Shown here piece by piece: positions 1 through 10,486 of a stretch of 35,893 nt of DNA; the stretch's first letter is position 1; each line of letters starts with the position of its first letter. Origin of the DNA: Schoenoplectus triqueter (lineage: Eukaryota; Streptophyta; Magnoliopsida; Poales; Cyperaceae); NCBI GenBank assembly GCA_964058805.1, contig CAXKVV010001010.1:1-35893 (forward strand), written 5' to 3'. The notes beneath the pieces are model-generated. The model was not told the DNA's origin, ran no database searches, and saw only the letters and a program-made list of their open reading frames with translations. Position numbers and translations under genes: made by a program.

Positions 1-1954
1 TCTAAACATTTAATTTTAAGACATTAATTCACTATTGAGTCTTATAACCTCTCCTTCACCATTATTTATTTCAAATAAGTATACCTCAAGCTAAGCATTC
101 ATGAATTCGAGATCATTTTGATACTCATTTTGAGTATAACCGTATAATCGTCCATTATCATAAATGACAGTTATAATTGTCCACAATTCAATATAGTACA
201 GTTATACGCGACAATAATGCACGGTTAAGCACGCCAACTTATCATTACGTAGAGTTATCACTTTTATGATTGATTTTTCTGAGATTGTATCACGAACTGA
301 CCATGACCTCCATGATAGTCTTCCTCTATATAAGATATCGTCTAAAACAAAGGAAGAGATCCATTCTCATTTTTACACGCACAAAACTTATAAATCATAA
401 TAGCTCCTTTACGCCTTTTACACATGCTTTCACTCTCAAATACTAACATAACATCATCTTCTTAGCCGCCTAATATCCAGAACGTATCACCACAATAATC
501 AGAAATTAATAAACAGTCCAAGTTCACTCGGCGTTGCTAATGTCGATTTTTTCTTTCTTTTTTTATATTTATTCTCAATTCTCAATTTCTCATTATCTCA
601 TTAAAATTAGATGGCGCACATGCACGTTAATTATAATTCTTTAAACTCTCTTAATGAAGCAGAGCTCTTTTTCCCCCAAATCCTAGCTAGTTTTTGACAT
701 ACCATCAAAGTTTGTCCGAATTCAAATGCCTGTGATAACAGCACGTGTTAAAAAAAATACATAAATGTACTGTTGTGTTAGCTGATGACTTCTCCTTTGA
801 GAATTGCATGCTTGAATCCTGTAGTTGCAACTCCTTTTCCCTATGTATCCAAAAAATAATTGACATCTGTAAGATTGCAACTCCCAATTGTTATTTAATT
901 TCATAACTAAAAGATTCCTGTTGTCCTTTTTTTTTCCTTTTTTTCTTAGAAAAAAAAACTATTATGTTAGAAGCTCCTAAGGATGAATATGGATGATCAT
1001 GCTTTCCGACAAGTTCATAATTAACTACTTAATAATTGCTTTCGAACTTCAATTATCTAGGGAATATTTATTTTAGTATCATTTGTTCTGACTTCTGAGC
1101 ACCAAAGTACAATAATAGCGTTAGAACTCTTTATCAGGTAAAACCTAAAATAGCAATAACTAAGGTCGTAGAATTTTATTTCCTCATCTTTCAAAATAGG
1201 GATTTATTAATACAACTGTATTTTGTTTTACTAGTTCATGCCGCTAAAGCCGAAAGCTAATTTGGTCAATTTGCTGAATTATGACTAATTAAAGAGAAAA
1301 CAATACACACTTAAACACGTTACACACTTAAGTGGGTTTGAAATTTGACTTTCAAAAAGTACAGTGGAGCAAAATTTAATTGCCGAATATTAGAGTGGTA
1401 ACTTGTTTAGTTTATGGTTTATATGAGACAAACCTTCTAAATTTTATTATAGTTAAGTACCTCATCAATTAAGTTGATATATATACTGATATGAGTATCC
1501 TGCATGACCCACTATCTATACCGTATTACAAATTACGTATGTACTGAAGGGGTTCATTTATTTATTGTCAGATAAAAATAAAATGTCAGATATAACTCTT
1601 GTAAAAATAAAGAGTGTAATAATATATTTTTTTTATTTTTAAAGTTCTAATTATGTACTTATGAGAAAGATAAATATCAAAACTTTACGGACACTATAAA
1701 TGTATTAGATATGAAATTATTTTTTACATGATATTTATATTTATTTTCCTCTATTAAAATAAAATTAACTAAACAATGCCATGAAGAATGAATAACGCAT
1801 AAGATACAAATATATTAACCAATTACACAATATTTATCCTGTTAAAGATTAAGATAAAACCCACCGGCCCATGGATGATATGAGTTCTCTACTAGTTTTT
1901 AAAAAAGAACGATAAACGAAATTACTTCTAAATTCATGTTATTAACAAATATAC
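1..1954. other. AT-rich intergenic DNA, no gene recognised
   Basis: I see no coding region, RNA gene or transposon terminus here. Short minus-strand ORFs near 705-904 have biased low-complexity composition and no recognisable motif. A TATATAAG box at 327-334 lies in somewhat less AT-rich sequence (about 100-540) that could be a decayed LTR or an orphan promoter, but no LTR ends, primer-binding site or duplicate copy were found, so this is not claimed. Confidence 0.5.
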
Positions 1955-1977
1955 ATATACTACACCACAAATAGGCT

Positions 1978-2290
1978 TTTACAGCGGTTATTTCCCCCAG
2001 TTAGCAGCGATTGTACAACAGCTGTTATTGGGAGCGCTGCAAAGTTTAACAACGATTTTGTTGAAAATCGCTGCAAATTGTTTACAGCGGTTCTTATATA
2101 ACAACCGCTGCCAAATACCATTTACAGCGGTTTTTAACTAAAAACCACTGTAAACATCACCTTTTACAGTGGTTTTTACCTTAAAAACCACTGTAAAATT
2201 ATTTTTACAACGGTTTTTTTTATAAAAACCGTTGTAAATTTTTTTTATAAATTCTTTTACAGCGGTTTCTTTGTAAAAATCACTATAAAA
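1978..2290. repeat. Left subterminal repeat array of the 2.6 kb CACTA element
   Basis: About ten copies of TTTACAGCGGTTnTTA-like units occur in both orientations (for example TTTACAGCGG followed by AACCGCTGTAAA), so neighbouring copies form small palindromes. In CACTA elements such subterminal arrays bind the TNPA-type protein. Degeneration is visible (CAGTGG, CAACGG variants). Confidence 0.8.
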
Positions 2291-2489
2291 TTATTTTTTT
2301 ATTTTTGTGACTAGCCCATATATGCTAGCCATATATAATATTTTCATCACATGCATTTTCACAAAAACAATAATAACTATATTTAATTACTAATTAACTA
2401 CATCTAATTAACTAATTTATCTAACATACACACATAATACAATAAAATATAACAAATATTTACAAAATATTAAAACTTGATAAAAAATA

Positions 2490-2576
2490 TCAAAACAAGG
2501 AAATCACAAACTCAACCCAAAATTTTTTTACTTCCTCGTACTCAGTCGATGTTAAAGGATTGTAGGTTTTGATGCT
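2490..2576 (-). pseudogene. Relic last exon of a CACTA TNPA/Ulp1-type gene
   Basis: Reading the minus strand, a CAG acceptor is followed by an open 29-codon exon ending in TGA. It contains STEYEEVKKFWVEFV near its end. The matching exon of the larger CACTA element (6405-6494) reads YSQEDIEEIKEMIVNYI at the same place, and both begin with an (A/S)IK tripeptide right after the acceptor. Both sit just inside the left subterminal array and are followed by a similar CCATATA..GCCATATATA stretch. The rest of the gene is missing. The call rests on alignment by eye of a short peptide. Confidence 0.6.
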
Positions 2577-2620
2577 CTGAAAAAAGAAAAAATGATTAGT
2601 ATGTAAATATACATTGCATA

Positions 2621-3005
2621 TTATCAGTAACAGTGGTTATAAATTTAGAATAAGCATTGTATGGCTGATAAGTCCTAATTGCATCATTTTTCTTAATTGA
2701 AAAAACTACGCTCTATAAGGCCTTGCAATGTACGGCTAAAAGTTATATTAGTATTATTTTTATTAATAAAGAAAGTTCTATTTTGGATTTTAACAACTAT
2801 ACATGTAATTGGCTTTAGATAGAAATAATAGTTTCAAGCATATTATCAACAACAGGAGTTATAATTTTAGAATAAGCAATGCATGGCTAATAAGTCCTAA
2901 TTGTATTATTTTTCTTAATAAAAAATAACTACACTCTATAAAGGCATTGCAATGTATGGCTAAAAGTTCTATTTGTATTATTGTTATTAATAAAAAAAGA
3001 ACTAC
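2621..3005 (+). repeat. Two diverged direct copies of a ~160-bp segment inside the CACTA element
   Basis: About 2621-2785 and 2841-3005 align along their length. Both read ATTATCA-n-ACA, then a TTAGAATAAGCA block, TAAGTCCTAATTG, CTCTATAA, GGC(A)TTGCAATGTA and GGCTAAAAGTT, offset by about 220 bp. The copies differ at many positions, so the duplication is old. No coding content is seen. Confidence 0.75.
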
Positions 3006-3710
3006 ACCCAATGAATGCGCCCATTGGTCTCTCCCACAATATGGTAAATAAGTTAGTCGTAAATTAGTGATGGTTTGACTATCCATTTCATTAAAAAATT
3101 GTGAATAACCAGAAGCTTAAATCAATAAAATTAAAAAATCGAGTAAATTACTACATAACTATCATATTTTAGGACCTCAGTTCGAGGAGATTGCATGCAT
3201 AAATTAAGACAATCTAAATGCTAATTTCAGCGTTGTCAATCTCATTTTTCATTTGCATGAGAAGAATCCTTCAAATTTAATAATAAAAATATTACATAAT
3301 TATAATTTTTGTAAGGAAAGCACGGTCTAAGAGGAATTCACACAGCCCAAACCCTAACCCTAGCCCAAAAGTTTATAATTAACAAGTTGATAAAAGCAAA
3401 CCAGCAAAAACCATGATTAAGATATATCTTATTTAGATAACTATACAAACAATAATTTGAAGCAATAAATTAGATGATAAATAAAGCCAAGAACATATTA
3501 TTTACCTTCGAACTCAATTTTATGTGCAACTTTATCGAAGTCCCCTCTTGAAGCGATGTCCCCTCAAGTAAAAAAACTTGAATGTTGATAGATGACATTT
3601 AGAGAGAAAGCAGAGTCAAATATACTATTGAAAAGGAGAGAAAGGGGTTTGAATGCGGGAAAGGGGTTTGAATGCCGTGGGAAAAGAACTTTTCCAAAAT
3701 AAAAATCAAT

Positions 3711-4080
3711 TTACAGCGGTTGTTACGTTAAAACCGCTGCAAACTATTTTTCGACCTGAACCGTTATAACAGTTTACGAATCATTATAGCCGTTGGATCA
3801 ATACCTGAATCGTTATAGTCGTTGGATCAACTGAGCTGAAACGTTATAACGATTTATCAAATCATTATACGTTTTCATGAACCGTTGTAACGATTATAGA
3901 AATGTTATACATTTCACAAATGGTTGTAACGATTACTAAATCGTTACATAACGATACACTCTGGTTTCTTTGAGAATGTTTCTGCCTTAGAATATTTTTA
4001 AGTATTGAGATGAACCGTTATAACGACTACTGAATCGTTATAATGATAGTTTACAACGGTTGTGTCTGACAACCGCTGCA
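3711..4080. repeat. Internal array of GTTATAACGATT-type repeats in the CACTA element
   Basis: A TTTACAGCGGTTGTTACGTTAA unit starts the block. It is followed by many copies of a second motif, AACCGTTATAACGA(T/C)T and relatives, in both orientations, and the block ends with another GCGGTTG copy near 4050-4080. The two motif types probably share an ancestor (accGYTRTAA core). A TA dinucleotide run at about 4092-4110 follows. Confidence 0.65.
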
Positions 4081-4260
4081 AATTAATTTTTAATATATAT
4101 ATATATATATTTTGTTTCCAAATTTTAATAAACATGGATTATATATATTTCGCTGAGCAATTTATTTAAACATAGCTAATTCCATTATGGATTAAATTTT
4201 TTAAAATTTTATAACTGAACAATTCTCTTATTTAAAAAATTCTTCAAAATTAAAATAAAT

Positions 4261-4310
4261 TTATAGATATGTTCTTTTATTTATGGATTTATAGTGATTC
4301 AAATTTTCAT
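4261..4310. repeat. Fragment resembling the Mutator-like MITE family of this window
   Basis: A TTATAGATATGTTCTTTTAT block followed by TTATGGATTTATAGTGATTCA parallels the interior of the MITE at 33830-34196 (ATAGATGTGTTCTTCTACTT, then ATGGATTAATGTTCATT). It lies inside the CACTA element with no visible MITE ends. It may be a truncated nested copy. AT-richness makes chance similarity possible. Confidence 0.35.
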
Positions 4311-4397
4311 ATTTATTTAAAAATCCACTGTAAAAGGAGCAATATTATAATATTATATAAATAAAAAGTAAAATTATTGATGGATATGTTCTTTTAA

Positions 4398-4566
4398 CAA
4401 CCGCAGTACTTATTAGGAACTTTACAGTGGTTTTCAGTTAAAAACCGCTGTAAATGGGTTTACAGCCGTTTTTAGCTAACAACCGTTGTAAACTTAGCAA
4501 CAGTTTTCTTTTAACAACCGCTGTAAATCCATTTACAACGGTTTTTAACTGAAAACCGCTGTAAAT
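4398..4566. repeat. Right subterminal repeat array of the 2.6 kb CACTA element
   Basis: Eight or so alternating TTTACAGCGG and AACCGCTGTAAA units abut the right terminal inverted repeat, mirroring the left array and pairing with it in inverted orientation. Confidence 0.8.
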
Positions 4567-5349
4567 AGTGTGCTGCAAAAGGGGTTTTCTGGCGTAGTGA
4601 TATAATATTAACATATAACAATTCATACAGGTTCATATATTAAGTGAATCAATACAATAAATTTCTCGAGGAAAATAAATACGGTTTCCAATTTCATGTG
4701 ACCAATCACATATATTTTTCTCGACATTCTCTTTCTTCTCTAAGTCCTTTCAACTTTTTTGTTTAGTTAACTTACTGTGATAAATACTTTCTTCATTTCA
4801 ACAAACAAAGCTTCCATCTCATAAGAAGTGTTTTAGCTTTTACAAATATATAAATAATTTGGTAAGATACATTTTAATATACAATTCGATATATTAGATG
4901 ATTATTTAAAATTAACATATGAGAGTTCTCCCTAACAATTATATTTCATAGATCAGGTGAACACTAAAGGATCATGACTTACATTTTTGTTTTTTAAATT
5001 TTTATAGGAGAGAAGTTATGTAATAATAGCGAAAAGGGGATAATTTGGATTATCCAGATATTTCGTCAAAGATTTCTTCATTCAGTATAGAATTAATCAT
5101 TTTTCACTCAAAACAATTAAACATATAAATTTAAAGATCAAATCATGTACAGATTCTAATCGAAAAAAAATCTTGTACGAGATGAAATTTCCTAATTTAT
5201 AGTTATAAACAACCCTCAACAATTACAAGTGAGTTTTAATTTTAAATAAGAAGAAAAATGTATTTTACTCAAAGAATTGTTTTACCACTGAACTTCTGGG
5301 CAGAGTGACACCTCAACATATATATTCTCAATATATATATATATATATA

Positions 5350-5730
5350 GTGGAGATACCGTGAGCTTAAACACACGAAGACCTTCCGTGAGCTTAACTC
5401 AAAAAATATATTAAATCATCTCAAAATTTTAATTTATCATTCTCATTAAATTATATATATGAAAATCTCATGGGATGCAAAAATTTGGAGCGTTTTGAGC
5501 TTTTTAAGTTACCATTTTTAATTTTTTAAAATTATGTTCAAGTATTAAATATATTATTATTATTTTTAGAGCTGATATTAAAAAATTTAAAACGGTGACT
5601 TAAAAAGCTCAAAACGCTCCAAATTTTTGCATCCCATAAGATTTTCATATAAAGAATTTCATTATAATGATAAATTAAAATTTCAAAATGATTTGATATG
5701 TTTTTTGAGTTAAACTCATGGTATCTCCAC
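5350..5730. mobile_element. Fold-back MITE with ~170-bp arms
   Basis: The sequence from GTGGAGATACCGTGAGCTTAA (5350) is matched in reverse by the right end finishing in ATGGTATCTCCAC (5730). The arms share long blocks, including TTTTGAGCTTTTTAAG and ATGCAAAAATTTGGAGCG, and meet at a short loop around 5545-5560. The left arm has an extra ~25 bp with a second CCGTGAGCTTAA copy, so one arm carries a small duplication. TA-repeat runs flank both sides, which hides any target-site duplication; a TA-type insertion would fit. There is no coding capacity. Family not recognised. Confidence 0.8.
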
Positions 5731-5899
5731 TCATATATATATATATATATTAGGGAGCAGACAAATTGCCTACTGAATTTTCAAAAAATTGCTATTTACA
5801 TCCTCGAGTCAACCATAAAAAGATAAAGAAAAAGAAAAAAGTAAAGAGGAAAGCAGAAAAGAATGGTCGTAAAACATTGCTCCGGGTATCTCACTACCA

Positions 5900-6190
5900 G
5901 AAAAAAAAAATAGAATCGATTTTATAAAGAATTTAGCACCAGGTATATAACCGGTTCTAAAGTAGGCGGTGCTAAATATTTTATAACCGATGTTAAAATG
6001 AGTAGTACACAATAGCATATGGTGCCGGTTATCCGGTTATTAAATAATCAGTTTTAATTTTTAAGATTTAAAGCTAGTTTTAATAAAACCGGTTCCAATT
6101 TATTCCAACAATTAAAACTGGTTTTCAATAACCGGTTCTAATTCAAATTTCCAATTAAAACCGGTTTCACTAAATAACCGGATATAAATT
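5900..6190. repeat. Left subterminal ACCGGTT repeat array
   Basis: About ten copies of AACCGGTTnTAA or its complement (for example ATAACCGGTTCTAA, AAAACCGGTT, TAACCGG) occur within 300 bp of the CACTA terminus. ACCGGT is itself palindromic, so both orientations share a core. This is the expected transposase-binding region. Confidence 0.8.
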
Positions 6191-6404
6191 AATTATTTTT
6201 TAAAATATTTTTTCTTTTTTCGGTGGCCAGTCCATATACCAGCCATATATATAAATAGACACATATAGAAATAACAACATAACACAAATAAATAGATATG
6301 TATTTCACATAACTCACATAATAACTGAATAACATAAATAAATATATAAATAACTAAAAACTTTAGAAAAAAAATATTTACAAATATGAACATGAAATAA
6401 ATTA

Positions 6405-8660
6405 TCAAATATTAGATGCAATATAATTTACAATCATCTCCTTAATTTCTTCGATATCTTCTTGTGAATAAGATCGGGGAGCTGGTTTGATAGCCTATTA
6501 AAAAAATTAAAATTTCATTAATTTGATTAATCAAAAAAATATGTAAAAAATTAAATACTAATCTGAAGTTTAATTTGTATACCTGTGACAAATTTTTATT
6601 GCTGAAATATGTAGTTATTATGTTATGCATCGATCTCATCACATAATAACTACACTCTTTATTGCTTTGCTGGTTTGGACTCTAAAATTTTGCAAGAAAA
6701 AAAAAGTCAAAATCAAAACCTAACATTAATTAAAATAAGTTATTTAATATCATAAATTGTCTAATTATCATTTAAAGTTTGAATTACACACCTGAATCGT
6801 TTCCCAAGTGAACTTGAGATTTTTTTTCTTGAGCGAATTGTTTTTCAATCCAACAATAGCGTAAGGCCCTTACATAAATTAATGATATGAGTTATTAATT
6901 ACAGTATATACTAAAGTGTCGGAAATAATGAAAAAAAATTTACGTATTTAACGCTGCTTGGATAATATATGTCTCATCTTTACGATTCAATGAGTCCACG
7001 ACATAAATAACATAGAGTTTGAGCTACACAATCAAAAGAATCCACTGCCCCCTGCAATATATACGTATTAATATGGAGAGATTAAGCAATAGATAAATAC
7101 ATAAATTAATTAAATTTTGAAGTTCTAACTTCTCAATGTACGGAAGAAACATGTAGGAGTTTGGATTCTCGCATTTAACAAAGCATTATCCCAGATAATT
7201 GACCGTCCATTCAATATCACTTTGAACTTGTGTTTCCGTGCAAAAATATGGATCGATAAATTTACAGTTCTCAATTAAGAAACTCTTGCACGTATCGTAG
7301 GAAACCATACAATATATACAATAATTATTCCTCAAATTATTAATTTTCTAAAAGAAATATTATGCTTTTATTCTTACATGTAGAAAATATGTAGAATCGA
7401 GACATTGAGTCATTCATCCTTAAAAAACTCGATGATATTCATCACGTATACATAAACATCGCCATCGTAGCCGAATAGCTCCAAGAATGTGATAGAAAAA
7501 TAAATCGTACCGACGGATTGCATCAAGATCACCTTATACAAAAATAATGAACGTCTAGAAAGACGTTGTAAGGTGTCATCATCGAGAAGCGGCTCTCTAC
7601 GAGATTTTAAAATTGGGGCTGACTCCAATATTTTCTTATTTTTGGACATAGATTTGTGTGGTGTATTGTCCTGCATTTAAATATATTAGTGAATAAATAA
7701 TTTATGATTTTTTATATTTATAGAGATAAATAAAAGATACCTCACAAAGCTCTACAAGGTGTATAGATCATTTGATAAAGAACCCAACAAGCTCACCGAG
7801 CCACTCCAATCCATTTGGCGGCGGAGACGGAACACAAATTTGATGAAATCCTTCTTTAACCTCATCGGGAGTAATATGAACCTCATCGAGTAAGACTGGA
7901 GAGTCGTGCACATAATCGGCGAGTCCAATCGGAATAATCCTCTCGATTACCGTCTGATATCATTTATCATCTATCTCAACAAGGATATTGCATGTTGTAG
8001 ATTTCTGAAATAAAAAGTAATTAATTGCTAATTATATGAATTATACTTTAGTAATTATTAGAAACTTAGATTAATTGAGAATTAATATACAAATAAATTG
8101 ACCTTGATAGTCCGAAGCGGATGTATGGTATTGGAGCTGCCATGAGTCGGGAGCATAACTTCCTCCATGGAAGGTGGTATGTATACCGAATCAGCGGGCA
8201 TTTTCCTCAATATTCTCTGAAATAAATTATTAAACTGCGCTGTCATCTCCGCCCTCTGTTGTCCCAACAACTCATTGAACTCAGCTTTGCTGATGCATTC
8301 AGCGTGAGATGCTTTCCCTTTCGACCCCTTCCCGTACACAGCTTTCACACCGACACCACCAAATCCTCTCACTCTCTCCGAATGCTCAGCCGTCCCAATG
8401 AAAGTGGTCAAAACGTCATTATAGTGATCCGGCTGAAATGATCCTTCTTGAATCATCGATTCTTGTCATTATAGCGGTATCTAGCATTTCATTCAAGTAT
8501 TTCAATCGAAATGATATCTAACATTTCGTAACAAGTAACATGCACATATTTGTAATGAATTTTTTAACGTACTGCTCATTGAAGTACTTCTTTAGTCGTC
8601 GAATTCAGAATTTCATAAGTTCTCTCGGCTGTAGGTTTTTCCCTAGCCATGCACCTGTTA
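6405..8660 (-). pseudogene. TNPA/Ulp1 (C48 peptidase)-type CACTA gene, C-terminal part, decayed
   Basis: Several exons are recognisable on the minus strand. About 8560-8655 carries an MAREKPTAERTYEILNS segment. 8082-8456 carries AEHSERVRGFGGVGVK and a Q-rich helix (QQRAEMTAQFNNLFQRI), typical of plant En/Spm TNPA-like C-terminal regions. 7741-8006 carries CNILVEIDDK..IPIGLADYV. 7410-7676 and 7130-7320 follow. Next comes a Ulp1-like protease domain: FLPY, WILLIV, VVDSLNR (Asp codon 6994-6996), KECSYYVMR (Cys codon 6652-6654), and the last exon 6405-6494 ending in TGA. Inactivating changes include in-frame stops (7024-7026, and two in the 7741-8006 exon). The catalytic-His position before WILLIV reads Gln (CAG, 7045-7047). 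Introns are short and AT-rich. The gene is cut from its N-terminal part at 18480-19005 by the nested insert. Confidence 0.75.
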
Positions 8661-8669
8661 GTTTGTAAT

Positions 8670-10435
8670 AATCTTGTAGTCAATAATACGATAAATTGGT
8701 TATATAAAGCTTTGTTCATGAATTGGATATTTAAATGATATTTTGTTTCCTTGAGTATTATTGAATTTATGAATCATTCCGAGTTCATGACTGGAATTAT
8801 GAAACTTCATAATATAGAATATACTCTTAAAAATCACTTACCAAGGCAATTAGCAGGAACACTAATTAACTGTTATCATGTTAGTATGTGGATTAAATGA
8901 TGGTCAAGTTTTAAAGACCATAGACAAAGTGTTGTCATTTTAATCACATAGATAGATGTTCTAGGAATATCGTATTTGATAGACCCCGAATGAAACATTA
9001 AATGGAATTGTGTTCGTGTCATTAATGTTTTCGTTCAGTATTAAATTCTAAAGTATGTGGTATTCATCTTTCCTACATAAGATATGTATGTGTGTGATTT
9101 CTACCAAACATTATCCGTAAAAGGTGGCTATAAAGGTAGCTCTTCGGTATACATAACTTATGCGGAGGAAGAGATGGTTTGCCAAAAGTACTATTGTCCC
9201 TCGTATTTCTATACGAATTATAGCATCACTGGGCCCCTTGATAGAGTAAGATTATCTCCTAGCAGTATAATTACAAGAGTAATTATATTTGATAATTTAC
9301 TCAGGATCAAGAAAAGATTAAGTTTGCAAGGATGACACATACCTATCTTGAAACTGATCTGATAGCTATGAGACAAAAGAATTAAACACAAGTAAATAGT
9401 TTACTGGATCATGATATTGTACAGTACATCATCATCTGTGTAATTGGATGGTCATAGTGCATTCTGCCAGATGCCTCCTATGATTATAGAAGTTAAAACG
9501 ATTTAAACTCTATTTACCAACATAACACGGATCCTGTCGGGTCACACCGTATAGGAGTTAATCGGAGAATCTTATTGATTAATTATAAATTATTTATAAT
9601 TAATAATAAGATGGTTATAATTAATTATATATGATATAATTATATTTGTCATAGATATGACAAGAAGCAAAAATCAGATTGAATTTATAACGTGTTGGAC
9701 ACGTCGTATAAATTCGCCGAAACAACAACCAAGAAAAATATAATTGTAGATGACAATTATATATATTTGATTTGGATTTTAAATGTTAATTATGGATTTG
9801 AATTATGAGCCAAAGCTCATTTATAATTAAAGTCTTAATTAATAATTAAAAGCCTAAAAAACCCAAAATTGAAAAAGCCCAAAATCTGAAAAGCCCAAAA
9901 AGGCCCATACCAACCTCCAAGAGTATTTTGGTAATTTGCCAAAAACCCAAGGGTATTTCGGTAATTTGGCCAAAAAGCCCAATGGAGTTTTTGTAAATTG
10001 GATGAACTTTAAGGGTATTTTGGTCTTTTCACATTGGAATCTCCCTACTATTCATGAGGGTATTTTGGTAATTTGTCAATCTCACATTTTCTATAAATAG
10101 AGGGGTAGGGTGAGAGAGAAAGCTACATCAAATCAATTCTACTTTCTCTCTCTCGGTATACGATTGTGTGCGACCCTTTTTCGCGCGCCGCCGCACCGCC
10201 GCCGGGCGATGGGTTTTGCGGAAGAAGGACACGGAGATCCCTCCCGAGCGTGCATCTGCTGGATGTCGGCCGATTCTGCCGTTTAGAGATATTTGGATGC
10301 ACATTCAGGGGGTTTTTAGTGATTGTGAGTTCTTGTAGATTCCGGTGGGCGCAAGCCCCCACCGTTAATTACCCTGGGCTACGAACCTCGAGGCACCTCT
10401 GGATCTTTGAAAGAGAGAAGCAAATAGTATAGTTA
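8670..10435 (+). mobile_element. LTR-like block (probable Ty1/copia-type LTR, ends unresolved)
   Basis: This begins the foreign DNA in the CACTA gene. From about 8.87 kb it reads like a long plant LTR. It is AT-rich and non-coding, with repeated GGGTATTTTGGTAATTTG phrases (about 9925, 9950, 10010, 10060), a CTATAAATAG TATA box at 10092-10101, a GC-rich post-TATA stretch, and a GGTGGGCGCAAGCCCCCACC dyad at 10341-10360. I could not find a second LTR, a primer-binding site, a gag-pol gene or a matching 5-bp target duplication. A solo or truncated LTR is therefore the best guess. Its limits are approximate. Confidence 0.45.
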
Positions 10436-10486
10436 AAAGATGGTCAAGTGGTCGTCTAAGTTTATAAAAAGGGGTCTACGGAAGAT

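Larger units (their letters stand above)
1958..4599. mobile_element. Non-autonomous CACTA (EnSpm) element, 2.64 kb
   Basis: The right terminus, read inward, is CACTACGCCAGAAAACCCC followed by TTTTGCAGC. The left terminus is TACTACACCACAAATAGGC followed by TTTTACAGCGG, so the ends match with the first base changed C to T. Flanking bases are ATA at 1955-1957 and ATA at 4600-4602, the 3-bp TSD expected of CACTA elements. Both ends carry many direct and inverted copies of a subterminal motif (TTTACAGCGGTTTTTA and variants), the usual transposase-binding array. No transposase is encoded. The only coding trace is the last exon of an Ulp1-type gene at 2490-2576. It is therefore best read as an internally deleted derivative of a larger element. 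Confidence 0.9.

Noticed and set aside
705..904. Overlapping short minus-strand ORFs
   Set aside because: Two frames open over the same AT-rich stretch with no motif or splice context; expected by chance.
2859..3086. ORF with a YLPYCGRDQW segment inside the small CACTA element, possible protease remnant
   Set aside because: Only a faint likeness to the FLPY..HW region of Ulp1 domains, and it overlaps the duplicated ~160-bp repeat; not enough to call an exon.
10123..10432. ORFs on both strands in the GC-rich end of the LTR-like block
   Set aside because: Arise from the GC-rich post-TATA segment; no conserved protein motif.
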